Under the pieces are notes generated by a model, which was not told where the DNA came from, did no database searches, and saw only the letters and a program-made list of their open reading frames with translations. Position numbers and translations under genes: made by a program. DNA of 64,000 nt from Aristolochia californica (taxonomy: Eukaryota > Streptophyta > Magnoliopsida > Piperales > Aristolochiaceae). Positions 34,149 through 45,930 of this stretch are shown one piece after another. The DNA is taken from positions 4,032,501-4,096,500 of the forward strand of contig JARWKL010000008.1 in assembly GCA_029961685.1 (NCBI GenBank), in the 5' to 3' direction. The first letter of the stretch is position 1. Each line of letters opens with the position of its first letter.

Positions 34149-37100
34149 TCACTCTTGCTTCTCCAACTCCCCCATTCTCTCTATGATTGCCTGTCATACA
34201 TAACGACACAGTAAGTCAAAAGCTTTTGCAAGTATCTTAAAAAGATCAATTTTAGTTATGTGGAACACAGTTTCATTGTGAATCATAATAATAATCATCA
34301 GCATTGCAGCAGCCTCGTTCCTGTCATGCTGGATCATTTACATGAATTGCTACTTCAGTCTGCTTGCATCATTTGCTCACTCCAGCTAAGACATTGATCA
34401 AACTTATGCCTTATGTTTTGAAAAAATTTAACACCTGCGGCCACCTGAAGCTGTACTCTACCCAGACTTCAGGCCGTTAGTAAAAAAAACCCTTCACAGG
34501 GCATGGCACTTGACAGCTTATAAGAGCCTCGTTCGTTTATTGGAAAAGCTTATTACTTTGGGTTATCACAACATTATAGTTATATGATTGTTGTCAACAT
34601 ACATATAAAACAATACTAACCACTAGATCATATCAAGAACATAACTGTATTAATGAATAAATACAAGGTCCAACCCAATCAATTTGAGCCTCGAAGCCTC
34701 AAAGCCCAAAGCCTCAAATTGGACTCGTGCGGGTGAGATTGGCTGGCAAACAAGAGTTCAGCTTAGTCAAATCAAACTAGCATGTTCAATCATGCAAGTG
34801 CTGCACTTGAAAATACAATTGGTGGGAAGCACTTTGTAAAATTCCATCGGAAAAATTGAAAAATCAATTCTAGAACTGCAACTGAAGCTAATAGTGGATC
34901 TAGCAAATGACAGAATACGGACAAAGATTCATGTTGATGACCTCAGCATAATTTAGACAAATAGTCCTGTAAATATGCCTAGAAATGGTCCAAGTCTAAG
35001 TGGCCAGATCAGTAAAATGTCAGTTTTGATCAGTAGTTTGACTTTGATGATTTTTCAGGTCCATGTATGAGGATCTGAAAAATAAACAGGCCAGATCTGA
35101 ACCATGGCCACGAGGTCCAATGGGCCCTTGCACATAACTTATGTTCAGAAAATTCATAGAAAATACAACTGAACAAAATCTGGACATAAGGGGATCTGGC
35201 CCAATTCCAGGAGGGGAGACAAGGATGTAATGAGCTGATGATATTTTTATGTATTAATAAGTGAACAAAAAATAACCAAATGATGGGAAGATTTAGAAGC
35301 ATGTATTTTCCCACCCTATCCCTTCAAATAAACAATTAAGACAACATGATGAGGGACTCCTGCCTCTGAGGCACCTCTTCACAAATTTCAGCACTTCGGA
35401 GGAGAAGTATCAACCAAGATTAGCTTGCTCAAAAGGGCATTTCATGCTTTTACAACTTTTCTGAAAGTTTTTTTTTTTTTTAAGCTGAATGAAGAAATAC
35501 CTTCTTGCTAGTTTCTTGTAACTCTCCAGCAAGAATGAATTCGTCAAGTATCAGATATACCTTCAAAATGGCAAATGCACAAGTTGTTCAGCAAGTACAT
35601 CGATTATTTTCTAAAATACAAAGTTTTTCCTTCAAAATTTAAAGAGACAAATCAAACTAACCTTGTGGAAATTAAACACCAAGTCTAGCTCACATACATT
35701 GCTGAAAAAGTGATCCAATATCTCCACAAACAAATGAATACACTCCAAGTACGCCAACTCATTATCTGTCATGTCCACACAAATTGAGAAAAAGAGCCCC
35801 GCATATCGTCTGTAGATAATTTTGTGGGTGCGGAACTAAGAATAATATAGTTCGGTGTTAGTGAGAAACAAATTTGAGGTATCCGTGAATGCATAAGTAA
35901 ATAAAATATTCAAGAATCTACGTCCAATAGTACTCAGAAAAACAGTTATAAGGTGTTTAATACAAACATAAATATGAATACAACAACCTAGACTTGTGGC
36001 TTTTGATCAATAAGCTATAGACTTGGTACAGGACCATACAATAAAGCAGAACAAAAGAAGGCAGGTCTCTTGATTTACCACAAGATTCACTAATGGGTAA
36101 AATGGGTTTCTTCCCCTTAGCATCAAGCAAATCAATAAAAATCCTAAGTTCCTCCGGAACTTCTCCCAGATGACATGGTTCACATATCCTTCTACAACTA
36201 CCAACAAGTGGGGAATTAAAACAGAATCTTCTAAGCACCTCACGCACGATAGAATCACTACTACACAGATGATCTAATGAGAATTTTTTTTGTCTGAGCA
36301 CAATTTAATAATCCAAAACCATAGGTAGGGTTATCATGTCCCAAATGTAGGATAGAAAATGAAAGCAAAGTGGACGTGGAAATATCAATTTTAACTGAAT
36401 TAGTGTCAGAGTTAGGCAGCAGAGTGAATTACCGATTTACATAATGCCATGTTTCAGCTGCAAAATTGATCTCACAAAGGCAGCAGGACAACGCTCTAAG
36501 ATGATATACATGATCTTCTATCCAATCTGTATAGCATTTTGAGTGACACAGGAAGCAAACTCTAATCCAAAATTGTCTATCTAAATGAAATTTAGAACCA
36601 CATCACACTCTAAAATGCTAGTGAAATGTAATTAGGTAGAACAAAAATCTGACATCTCTTCAAAGCTTAAAAGCTTCAAACCATCTCATTCTTCAGCTGC
36701 AGGAAACCAAGACAGGAGTACCAAACATGGCAACTATCACCTCTGTCCAAAAGAAGCAGCAATCACCATGTAAGTATGCTTCAAGATTGACCGTGTATAA
36801 AGTTGATCTAAAATAATCTAAAGAATTTATATTCAGATAGACCTACACTATGAATAAAATTAAGCTCTGTTTCCATAAGAATTTTGATATGCTATTCTGA
36901 ACTTAACATCAACGTTCAGAAACACTTTGACAATGATCTAAAGCACTTATCCTTTATGAAAAAGTGGAAGGACAGGTAGTCATTACTTGGCTCTCCATGG
37001 GATGCTCATGAACATGGAGCTATTGCACAAGAAGAAACTGGAAATATTGATAAAGATGTAAGAATAAGAGAAAATAAGAGAAAGGAGAGGAAAAATGAAG

Positions 37101-40100
37101 GGAGAAGCAGCCACTTAAATTCGTCACTTAAGTGATCTTGGGTAAAAGGACAGAAATGCCCTTAAGTACAAGAATCCCTATAACTTTCTCTATACACATC
37201 AGCTTCTAATGAAATTTGAAATATAAGCATATGGAAAGTAAACTATCATGCTGGAAACGTATGAAACCTATCTGGCATGGTCAAATAACCAAAAATACCC
37301 GTGTCTGTAATTTAACATATATAACCGCCTACAATGGAAGCAAGTATCCAAAATGCAGGTCCCTAACCAAGTGATCAACCAATTGCATTCCATCTCCAGC
37401 ATTGAAAAGAACCTTATATTATAGAAGAAAAGAGTCTCAAAACCATATAGATCACCTCCCAGAATGCATTCTTGCTTGCCTATGACCATGGCCTCTGCAG
37501 CACCAATTTCCAAGGGAATCCAGGCACCTCCAGGATTCTCATCATTGATCAACTGGGCAGAAGGGGAAAAGCATCAGGAATCAAATTTGTAAGCTCAGCA
37601 ATAGAGAGGTTTGGGGTGCTTCTCAGCAATTGAGAACCAATACCAACAACTACCTCCTTATCTATAGCCCATGAAGTTATCAGGCTTGGGTGCTTCACCA
37701 CACAAGTTTGGTTTTCAGTTTTGACTTTCCCTTTTCATTCAGTAAGCTCCAAGAGAAACCAAACTAAATTCCCTAGGGTAAGCGAGATCGAGTTCTCTGG
37801 CTTCTATCATTGATTGCAATCTCCTTTTTCTTTTTTTGATACAGATATCTATATATTAACAAAAGAGGAGGGAGCAGATCCCTGATAACAAGCAATTGTA
37901 GGGTAGCTCCTTGCTTGGAAAATACATCTACTGACGAATTTGCGGATCCCGGAATGTAAGACCAAATACAAGGTAAAATTGAGGTAATGTCTAAAATCTC
38001 CTTTAACATATCCCAATGTCGCCACGGGGGAGGGGATGCACACTCACACCATCCAATGACCACCTTTGAGTCCCCTTCAATATGAAGTGGACCGCTACAC
38101 TTGTCTCTAAAAACACGGAGTTCAGAGAGGAGGCCATGAAGCTTAGCTGACGTAGAATCGGATATGCCTAAAGGGCCGGCATATGAGAAAAGCTGATTAC
38201 CGGAATGATTTGAAATAACCCCTTCGAAACCAGAGATCCCGGGATTACCAAGAGAAGAGTCATCAAAGTTCAACTTAAGGTAACCGGGTTTAGGAGGGAT
38301 CCATTCCTGCAAAATCGGGACCTATGTCCCCGAGTGTATCGTTGCCAAATTTCTCCAGTTTTCACAGATAGGGGTACCCACAAATGAGGAGAAAGACTTC
38401 TTAGTCATAAGCCAAGTAGAAATATGTCCTACCGCTCGGTCCGCGACCCGATCTGAAGATTCACTTTTTGCATCAAATCGTCTTTGATTGTGTTAATTTC
38501 AAAGCCCCCACAGAATGAAACTAACACAAATAGAGAGCATCACTTTTTCGAGGCCAGGCAGGGAAGTACCAATGAGCGATTTACTGAAAGAGATTAGATC
38601 AGCAGCCATGCAGAATTGTAGCCCCAACACACTAAGAATGAAAATCCACACTTTCCATGAGAATATGCCTTGTAGTAGAATGTGGATTGTGGTTTCAACT
38701 TCACAGGTGCAAAAAGGGCACAGGGGATCAATTGAAGGGTGACCTCTTCTTCTAAGCACATCTGCCGAGAGAATTTTGCTTTGACAAGCACTCCACATGA
38801 AGAATTGATTGCAATCTCCTGGTGTACCTAGCTAAAAAAGAAAACACTAAATGCTTGAAGAGAAAACACTTGTTAGGAGGAATCATTGAGAGAGCATTCC
38901 ATCATGTCTTGTTCTAGTAGATTCCTTAAGGTTAACCATTTGCATAGCTTTATTATTGAAGATAATTGGGGGCTGATGGCCTCCTTCTTGGACTCCAGGA
39001 CTGAGACTCCTCTTGCATAATTACCTCCCTTAAGTAATTCTCAAGCTGAATATCAATGGATTCTAGAGCTAACCCCTTGTTGTGTAAGGTGATTCAATAG
39101 TCATCATCATTTGGACAATGCAACTCCCCTTGGCACATCCTCCAGACTCATGACAACATCAAGGGTTTACGGAACCTCTAGTTAACTCCTGGAAGCATAA
39201 TCCCTAGAGCACTACTTAACTTGCTAAATCCATGGCTTGGATAGAAGATTCCTGTCAAGAACTTGTAGGATATTATCTTCTGATAGATTAGTTGTCCTAC
39301 TTATTTACATCATTTTACTTCTCTTCTTGAAAATTTTTTCCTCAAATGTACCAAGATCACATTAGAAAAAAAATTGCTTTGGATACTAATCATATATGCA
39401 AATCATTAAACTTCTTTTTTTTTCACTTTTTTTTATTGAGCTCCTTTTCTACCTCAAATAAGAAGCCCCCTGGTTTTGGATGAAAGGGGGAGACTCGAGT
39501 GTGCAAACTAAACAAGTCCCTATACGGCTTGAAACAAGCTTCTAGACAGTGGTTTTTGAAGTTTTCCACGGCCCTCAAGACTGCTGGGTTTCATCAGTCA
39601 AAGGCAGATTATTCTTTATTCGTCCAATCCCACAAAGGCAGTTTTACAACAATACTTGTGTATGTTGACGACGTGATTTTGGCAGGTAACTATCTGCAAC
39701 ATATTGAAGATGTGAAATGTTTATTATCCAAGCAGTTCAAACTTAAATATCTTGGTCAGTTCAAATACTTTTTGGGCATAGAAGTAGCAAGGTCTTCAAA
39801 AGGGATTTCCCTCTCCCAAAGGAAATATGCCTTGGAGATATTAGAAGATGCTGGATTTCTCGGAGCAAAACCTACAAGGTTCCCAATGGAGCAAAACTTG
39901 GCTTTTACACAATCCGATGGTGAACTCCTAAATGATCCTTCATCATACAAGCGTCTTGTGGGAAGACTGATCTACTTGACCATCACTAGACCAGATATGG
40001 TCTACGCCGTCCATGTTCTAAGCCAATTTATGGAAAAACCACGTACACCACACCTTGAGGCAGCACATAGTTCTTCGATGCCTGAAACAAACTCCAGGAC

Positions 40101-41669
40101 AGAGTATTCTATTATCCTCTACAAGTACACTCCAATTAAATGCATTTTGTGATGCAGATTAGACTCGTTGCAGGTACACAAGAAAGTCAGTAACAGGGTA
40201 TTATATATTTCTTGGACAATCACCCATTTCATGGAAAACAAAGAAGCAAACAACGGTGGCTCGATCAACTGCCGAGGCAGAGTATCGTTCCATGGCTACT
40301 ACATGTTGCAAAATTGCCAGGTTGAAGAACGTTTTGAAAGACTTGAAAATTGTACATACTCAGCCAGCCATGTTGTATTGTGACAACCAAGCTGCTCTAC
40401 ACATCGCCTCAAATCCGGTCTTTCATGAGCGAACAAAGCACATCAAAATTGATTGTCACTTAGTTCATGAAAAGATTTAAGCAGGGATGATTAAGACAGC
40501 CCACATACGAACCAACAACCAAACTGCAGACTTATTTACTAAGGCGTTGAGTTCGTCCCAATTTGAGGCATTACTCGGCAAGTTGGGTATCATTAACATA
40601 TACTCCAACTTGAAGGGGGAGTGTTGAAGATCCGAACATAACGGGTCTTACGATCCGAGAATAACTGGTCATATGATCCGAAAATAACGGATCTGTATTT
40701 TTTATTTTCAAATGGGATTCGTTCCTTATATGTAAATGCAATCTGAATGTATTTCTTAGTCGAAAATAAAGAAATTTACAAAAAATGAACTTATATGAAG
40801 AAAAAAAAATGGCTAGTTATTTTGGGATAGTGACTTCGACCCAATTTAACACTCTTCAAAGATTAACAAACCCATAACAGCCGCACAAACACATTTTCTA
40901 ACTTTATGGTACTAGATTGCAGTTAGACTGCCTAATCATTTTCATGTTACGACACATAAACCTTTTGTTGATGAACATTAAACCACCATGATTCCATTGA
41001 GTGAGGTATCGCTTCACTTTTCATTGCAAATTTCAACTCCTGTCCTTAAAATAGTAAATTTTAGCACCTACAGTAGTTCCTAAGGTGCTATCTCAGAATA
41101 AAAAAAATAGTGCGAACTCCTGAGTGACAATCGCCGATTCATCCTTAAAACTAGCATCCGAGAACGTCAAGAGTCTTAAATTTCGCTGAATGTTTTCACT
41201 CCTCTGACGAATTTGCAATTCCATTTCACTTTTACCATATCACAAGAACCTTTCACAAATGCGCAAACTAAATATATTATCTATCTCCCACGAAAAATGC
41301 AAACATAGACCAACCTCGACGAAGTTCGTGAATTTGGGATCTCTGTTGACGACCAACCGATGAACCTGCGTCATGAAAAACCCTAAGAATAACAGCATTA
41401 CCCAAACATAGCGAACCCGCCAGAAGCGAAAATGGAGAAATCAACAGGCAATGAAAAAAGAGTGAAAAAAACAGACCTCGTATTCAACCTTATGCTTCTC
41501 GGATTCTTCAAATGGAACATAATATTTTGCAAGACGCGTCTTTCCTTGCCGGTTCTGGAGCAATATAAATCGGATCTGCCATCCCAAACACGAAAGCCTA
41601 AATGAGAAATTTCACTAGCCAGGAATTTGGATTAAAACCAGAAACTATCCGGTTTGAGACGGCTACCAT
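34149..41669 (-). CDS. AP2S: AP-2 complex subunit sigma, intact, six exons
   Basis: The small (sigma) subunit of the heterotetrameric AP-2 adaptor, which links clathrin to cargo at the plasma membrane during endocytosis. Exons: 1 at 41667-41669 (only the ATG), 2 at 41477-41575, 3 at 41315-41365, 4 at 35662-35835, 5 at 35501-35560, 6 at 34149-34190. They join in frame to 142 residues, the usual length of the family. Diagnostic blocks are [77 protein letters not shown] and the end [13 protein letters not shown]. All introns are GT-AG. An ATG at 41588 is in the wrong frame; the true start is the ATG that abuts the intron 1 donor. Intron 3 is 5.5 kb and full of transposons, yet the coding sequence is clean. 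Confidence 0.95.
36960..37317 (-). repeat. Solo-type Copia LTR
   Basis: On the minus strand it starts TGTTAAATTACAGACACGGG then TATTTTTGGTTATTTGACC, like the LTR starts at 24422 and 47098. A purine-rich stretch at 37060-37110 matches the U5-like pyrimidine tract on the minus strand. The inner edge is approximate. No internal Copia domain is attached on either side. Confidence 0.45.
37809..38820 (-). mobile_element. 5'-truncated LINE with 17-bp TSD
   Basis: ATTGATTGCAATCTCCT is present at 37809-37825 and 38804-38820. Between them, on the minus strand, run the zinc-binding region ([38 protein letters not shown]) and RNase H ([62 protein letters not shown]), ending in an A-rich tail. It is close kin of the outer LINE at 10954 and shares the same Glu-to-Lys change (SAKLHGLL). 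Confidence 0.9.
39440..40620 (+). mobile_element. Copia RT and RNase H fragment
   Basis: From PPGF (39470) through [32 protein letters not shown] (intact YVDD), [20 protein letters not shown] and [20 protein letters not shown] to RNase [21 protein letters not shown] and [20 protein letters not shown], then [16 protein letters not shown] frame change near 40065 and a few stops disable it. The 5' part of the element is missing. It is followed by GAAGGGGGAG and an LTR. Confidence 0.88.
40621..40780 (+). repeat. 3' LTR of the Copia fragment
   Basis: Starts TGTTGAAGATCCGAACATAA after the polypurine tract; probably ends at AAATTTACA. It contains three spaced repeats of GATCCGAxAATAAC. At 40811-40852 a separate stretch matches the end of the 119-bp TRIM-like LTR. 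Confidence 0.55.
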
Positions 41670-42309
41670 GTCGACAGATCGGAAAACAGGCGCCTCCGGT
41701 CTGGCAAGAAGGAAGGAAAACTATAGGGACCGCGGAAGGAATTCCGGATTAAAAAGTGTTATGTTTCTCCCACAGCGCTTCGACTTTGAAAAGAACAGTA
41801 TTAGCAGGAAGGAGGGTCGTTGGTCGTATTTAACTCATGGCTCGAAACTCGTAAAAGGAAAAGAAATGCGGATCTTCTTGCCGGACTCCGGATCCGACCG
41901 TTGTTATTGTCACCAATATATTTGATAAATATATATGTTTATGATTTTAATTTTTATTTATGGATATATTTATTTATTCATGGCTATTTGGGTAAAAGAA
42001 CCCTAGAATTAGATTTGAAATGAAATTCATATTTCATATGTCTTGAACGAAATCAAACTATTACATTCCCACACCAAAAAGAACAGCAACAAATTGTACA
42101 TCTTTCAGCGTCTACTTTGTGTTCTTCCCACAACTACCTGTATACCAGAAGATGGCCACCTCCTTCTCTTGATTCTCATCTGTTCAAAACCAATATACTC
42201 TCTATAATAGTCTAAAGGATATAATCTAACTGAACGAAAATGGCAAGCAACAATGCAACTCTTATACTGCCACTTGGAGATACCTTTTGTATTGGGGTTT
42301 GTATGTGTA
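41670..42309. other. AP2S upstream region
   Basis: Holds the presumed 5' UTR and promoter side of AP2S (minus strand). No TATA box stands out, and no other gene is seen up to the short LTR element. Confidence 0.35.
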
Positions 42310-43160
42310 TTATTAGATGTTGAACTGAACCACATTAGATGATGAATTGAACCATGTCTTCACAATTGATTAAGAGTGGTATTTATATAATTTAGAATAG
42401 AAAATATAAGAATTACATGAAAAGATAATTACAACTTGGGAAAAATCCAATGGGATCTTATCAGATAACTGAAGGGATTGTGCTTATTCCTTATCATGCA
42501 CCCTCAAGATAAGCTACTGTTTAGACAGACCAATCTTGTCTTGTAGCAATTGAAATTGTAAACTTGGCATTGGCTATGTAATGAGATTTATTTTGACGGT
42601 TCTTGGAAGCAAAAGGACTGGAAGAGCGGCACTAGTAGCAGCTAGGGTGGACAGAATGGGAGAGAGTGCTTTGTTTTGTGAAAGAGATGGTGAAAAGCAA
42701 CGACACTGATAGTGGCTAGGGTAGACGAAATCGGAGAGAGTGCATCGTTTGGTGAAGATAAGTGGATGGGGCAGCAGCACTGGTAGCGGTTGGGGTAGAC
42801 AAAATGGGAGAGAATGCATTGTTCGATCAAGGGTTGTGGAAGAGCAGCGGCACTGGTAGCGGTTGAGGTAGACGAAATCGAAGAAAACACATCATCTGGT
42901 AAAGAGATGTGGAAGAGCAGCGGCATTGGTAGTGGCTAGAGCAGACAGAATCGGAGAGAACTCATTGTCTGGTAAAGAAAGGTGGAAGAGCAATGACACT
43001 AGTAGCGGTTGGGGGGAGGGAAAGAAATCGGAGAGAACTCATTGTCTGGTAAAGAAAGGTGGAAGAGCAACGACACTGATAGCGGTTGGGGGGAGGGGAC
43101 GAAATCGGAGAAAATGCATCATTTGGTGAAGAGAAGTGGATGAGAAGCGACATTGATAGC
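42310..43160 (-). mobile_element. Short non-autonomous LTR element, minus orientation
   Basis: Its 3' LTR (about 42320-42497 on the minus strand: TGATAAGGAATAAGCACAAT ... TTCAACATCTAATA) follows CTTGAGGGTGCA. It matches the LTRs at 43170-43334 and 43933-44096 in inverse orientation. The inner part carries a 74-bp tandem array (42612-43160). No 5' LTR of its own is seen; it abuts the 5' LTR of the + strand element. Confidence 0.65.
42612..43160. repeat. ~74-bp tandem array, 7-8 units
   Basis: Units pair a GGCACTGGTAGCGGTTGGGG-like block (near 42630, 42700, 42777, 42849, 42922, 42994, 43070, 43150) with a GAAATCGGAGAGAATGCAT-like block. Spacing is 70-77 bp. The unit length is not a multiple of three, so the open frames through it are accidental. 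Confidence 0.8.
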
Positions 43161-43169
43161 ATTAAACAA

Positions 43170-44096
43170 GGGATAAGGGATAAACATAATCTATTTAGTT
43201 GTCGGATAAGATCACATTGGATTTATCCTATTATATAATTATCTTCTCATGTAAAACTTATATTTTCTATTCTAAAATGTATAAATACCACCCTTAATCA
43301 ACTGTAAAGGCATGATTCAATTCAACATCTAATATGGTATCAGAGCATATCAATTTTTTGCATATGTCATCCTTCAAGTTTTTTTTTTTGCTTCCTCTGT
43401 CTCTTCGCCTGTAACTCACTCTCTACCACACCCTCCCAAACTAAATCACTTGGACGATGCGCTCTCGATTATGTCCGCTTCACCTTCACTCACCATCGCA
43501 TCCGTAACTCATTCCTTGCATCTACCTTCTTCCATATTTTTTTGAAATCCTTGCCACCCGTCACGACTCAAGTTGAACCACCAACTCTCACCTCTCGAGA
43601 AAAAAAAAGTTTCTCAACTGCTACTAGTGCCGCTGCTCTTCCCAACTATTACTAGTGTCACTGCTCTTTCCAGCCGCTACCAGTGCCACTGCTCTTCCCA
43701 GTCGTAACCAGTGCCGTTGCTCTTTCTAACTGTTACCAATGTTGTTGCTCCTCCCAGCCACTACCAATGTTGCTGCTCTTCCTAGCCACAACTAGTGCCG
43801 TTGCTCTTCCTATCCTTTTGCTTCCAATAACCCTCAAAACAAATCTCCTTAATAGCTAGTGCCAAGTTCACAGTTTCAATTGCTATGAGACAAGATTAAC
43901 CTTTTTAAACAATGGTCTATCTCGAGGGAGCATGATAATGGATAAACATAATCTCTTCAGTTATCGAATAAGATCTCATTGGATTTATACCATGTTGAAT
44001 TTATCTTCTCATGTAAAACTTATCTTTTTTATTATAAGTTATATAAATACCATATTTAATCAATTGTAAATGAGTGGTTCTGTTCAATATCTAACA
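43170..44096 (+). mobile_element. Short non-autonomous LTR element, plus orientation
   Basis: 5' LTR at about 43170-43334 and 3' LTR at 43933-44096 (164 bp, TGATAATGG...ATCTAACA) share GATAAACATAATCT, CTTCTCATGTAAAACTTAT and ATAAATACCA. TGGTATCAGAGCATAT (43335) follows the 5' LTR as the primer site, and CTCGAGGGAGCA precedes the 3' LTR. The 0.6-kb interior has no gag or pol and contains a 28-bp array. TRIM- or small LARD-like. Confidence 0.75.
43617..43812. repeat. 28-bp tandem array, 7 units
   Basis: Seven units of the form GCCGCTACCAGTGCCACTGC followed by TCTTCCCA. The unit is the reverse complement of the core (AGCAGCGGCACTGGTAGCGG) of the 74-bp array in the neighbouring inverted element. 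Confidence 0.85.
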
Positions 44097-44339
44097 CATA
44101 TAAACCTCCATGTATGGCTAACATTGTCCTTTTTCCAAAGATTAGTCCTTTTGAGTCTTGCTTCATTTTTCTAAGATGCCCACTATGCCTACCCAAGCTA
44201 ATAAGCTACTGCTCTCCACTATGGTGTCACAGACCTCTACTTCCAACTTCCTGGTGCTCAGAAAGGATGAAGGTACCTGATGCCAATGTCGGAGGTCAAA
44301 GCAGATAAACAAGTTGTGATTTCTTCTTGTTGTTACAAC
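44097..44339. other. No gene recognised
   Basis: Unique-looking sequence between the short LTR element and the hAT-like fragment. A frame at 44114-44308 has no recognisable domain. Confidence 0.3.
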
Positions 44340-44587
44340 TTACTATGTCGGAGCCTAAGCTCAAGCCAAGAATTTTTATCGAGCTTTAGCCTAATACTTT
44401 TAACCGAGTTCGAGCCGAGCTCGAGCTTCAATATTGATTTAAAATTTTTCAAAAAATACAAGTATCGAGTTCGTGCTCCAAGAAACATTTAAAACTTTTC
44501 AAAAAATACATGTCAAATAAATTGTATATAAAATTATGCATACATTTTACATAAAATTGGGAATGACCTCTACTTATAATTGGGCAT
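44340..44587. mobile_element. Terminal fragment of a third hAT-like copy
   Basis: Inverse match to about 30225-30430 of copy 1: the GAGCTCGAGC-rich subterminal block (44400-44430), then TACATGTCAAATAAATTGTA, TTATGCATACATTTTACAT and GGGAATGACCTCTACTTAT. It stops where copy 2 begins. Confidence 0.7.
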
Positions 44588-45396
44588 AAGGGTGGCATCG
44601 AATCTAGCTGAGTCCGAACCTTGTTCACGCTGATCTTGATTTAAATATTTTGAACTCCAGCTCGACCGACCCTAGCCTCGAACCTAAAATTGTAATCGAA
44701 CTCGAGCTTAATAATTTTAACCAAGTTCGAGCTCGAGCTCTAGCTGGGTTCGAGCTTAACCTACATTTAATACTCTATATAAAATATATGTCAAATAAAT
44801 TATATATAAAATTATGCATACATTTTAAAAAAAGAATGATAGGGAAGGTTCATGATTTAATTTCAATAATGGATTAGAATGCACTAATATTAATTTTTTT
44901 ACTTCAAATGTTGTCTAACTTATTTTGTAATTTTTGAATTTGGCCATAAATTTACTATGGCCTCCTTAGTACCCCTAGTTGAAAATTTATACTATAGGAA
45001 AAACTAGAAATGTTTTTTCTATGACACATATTTTTAAAAAAACCTTTAAATAAAATCCTATTACTATTAGTGACTTATTAGAAAATTACAAGAAATATTT
45101 TAAAATTTTCTTAGGAAAGTTAAATGGACCTCTTATTGCCTCTTATAGGGAAATAAATAAAAATTAAAAATCAATCTAATATATTACTATACTTATTAGT
45201 AAATTTTTAATCAAATAAAATATTAAACACAAAATTGCTATGAAAATTGCCTCGTGCTAAAAGTATTACAACATCAACTGTCAAATACTTATTCAAAATT
45301 TTTTTTATAGGGTTTTCTAGCCTAGTCCCTAGAAACTTATTTCTACAAAAATGTATTTTAAATTTCTGCAAGAGCCATGAAGAAGGAGAGTTTGAG

Positions 45397-45570
45397 AAAT
45401 TTTTTTTTATTTTTTTCACTTTATGAAGTCGCATGTGCGAAATCATCTTCGCGCGAGGGGTTGGGTGGGGGAGAAATTGAGTTTAAGAAAAAGTTTTTTT
45501 ATTTTTTTCACTTTATGAAGTCGCATGTGCAAAATCATCTTCGCGAGCGGGGTTGGGCGGGGGAGAAATA
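45397..45570. repeat. 92-bp tandem duplication in hAT-like copy 2
   Basis: CACTTTATGAAGTCGCATGT occurs at 45417 and 45509, with the following CGCGAGGGGTTGGG-type and GGGGGAGAAAT sequence repeated too. Confidence 0.85.
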
Positions 45571-45599
45571 ATTTCTCCCCCCTTAACTTAGGTATTCTG

Positions 45600-45930
45600 C
45601 TATTGGTTTTCCGCTGAGCCAAGGAACGACGCTAAGGGAAAATTTCGTTGGCGGCAGTGACGAAAACAAAGGCGAAGGCAGACAAAGGGGAAGAAATCAA
45701 GCGGCGACGACGGAAAGGCAGAAAGCAGCCGACGAGGAGGCGGCCACAACAGCGCCCGGAGGGGCTCGATGGTGATGGGGAGGAAGAATTTTTCGCCCTC
45801 GCTCTCGCTCCCGCTCTGCTCAACGCTCCTGTCCAGCTCCCTGGTCCCGACTCCTCCGAATCCCTCGAATCCCCCGAATTCGTGCCACTCGTTAAATTAA
45901 CAAGCCTGCTCGCGACCTTTCGAGCGATCC
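45600..45930. other. GC-rich block inside hAT-like copy 2
   Basis: Open on the + strand (45648-46031), coding Lys/Arg-rich then Glu-rich low-complexity sequence (KTKAKADKGEEIKRRRRKG ...). It differs from the GC-rich block of copy 1 and occupies the same position next to the same TIR. No protein family recognised. Confidence 0.5.

Larger units (their letters stand above)
35836..41314 (-). other. AP2S intron 3, expanded by transposons
   Basis: Lies between codons for FVE and FRTHK. It contains a solo-type LTR ending at 37317, a LINE with TSD (37826-38803), and a Copia RT/RNase H fragment with LTR (39440-40780). Parts 35836-36950 and 37318-37808 show no domain I recognise. Confidence 0.85.

Noticed and set aside
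41588..41590. ATG at the start of AP2S exon 2 ([11 protein letters not shown])
   Set aside because: It is in another frame from the conserved [12 protein letters not shown] sequence; the true ATG is at 41667-41669.
42574..42926. Overlapping open frames over the 74-bp array
   Set aside because: The repeat length is not a multiple of three and the frames are by-products of the array.
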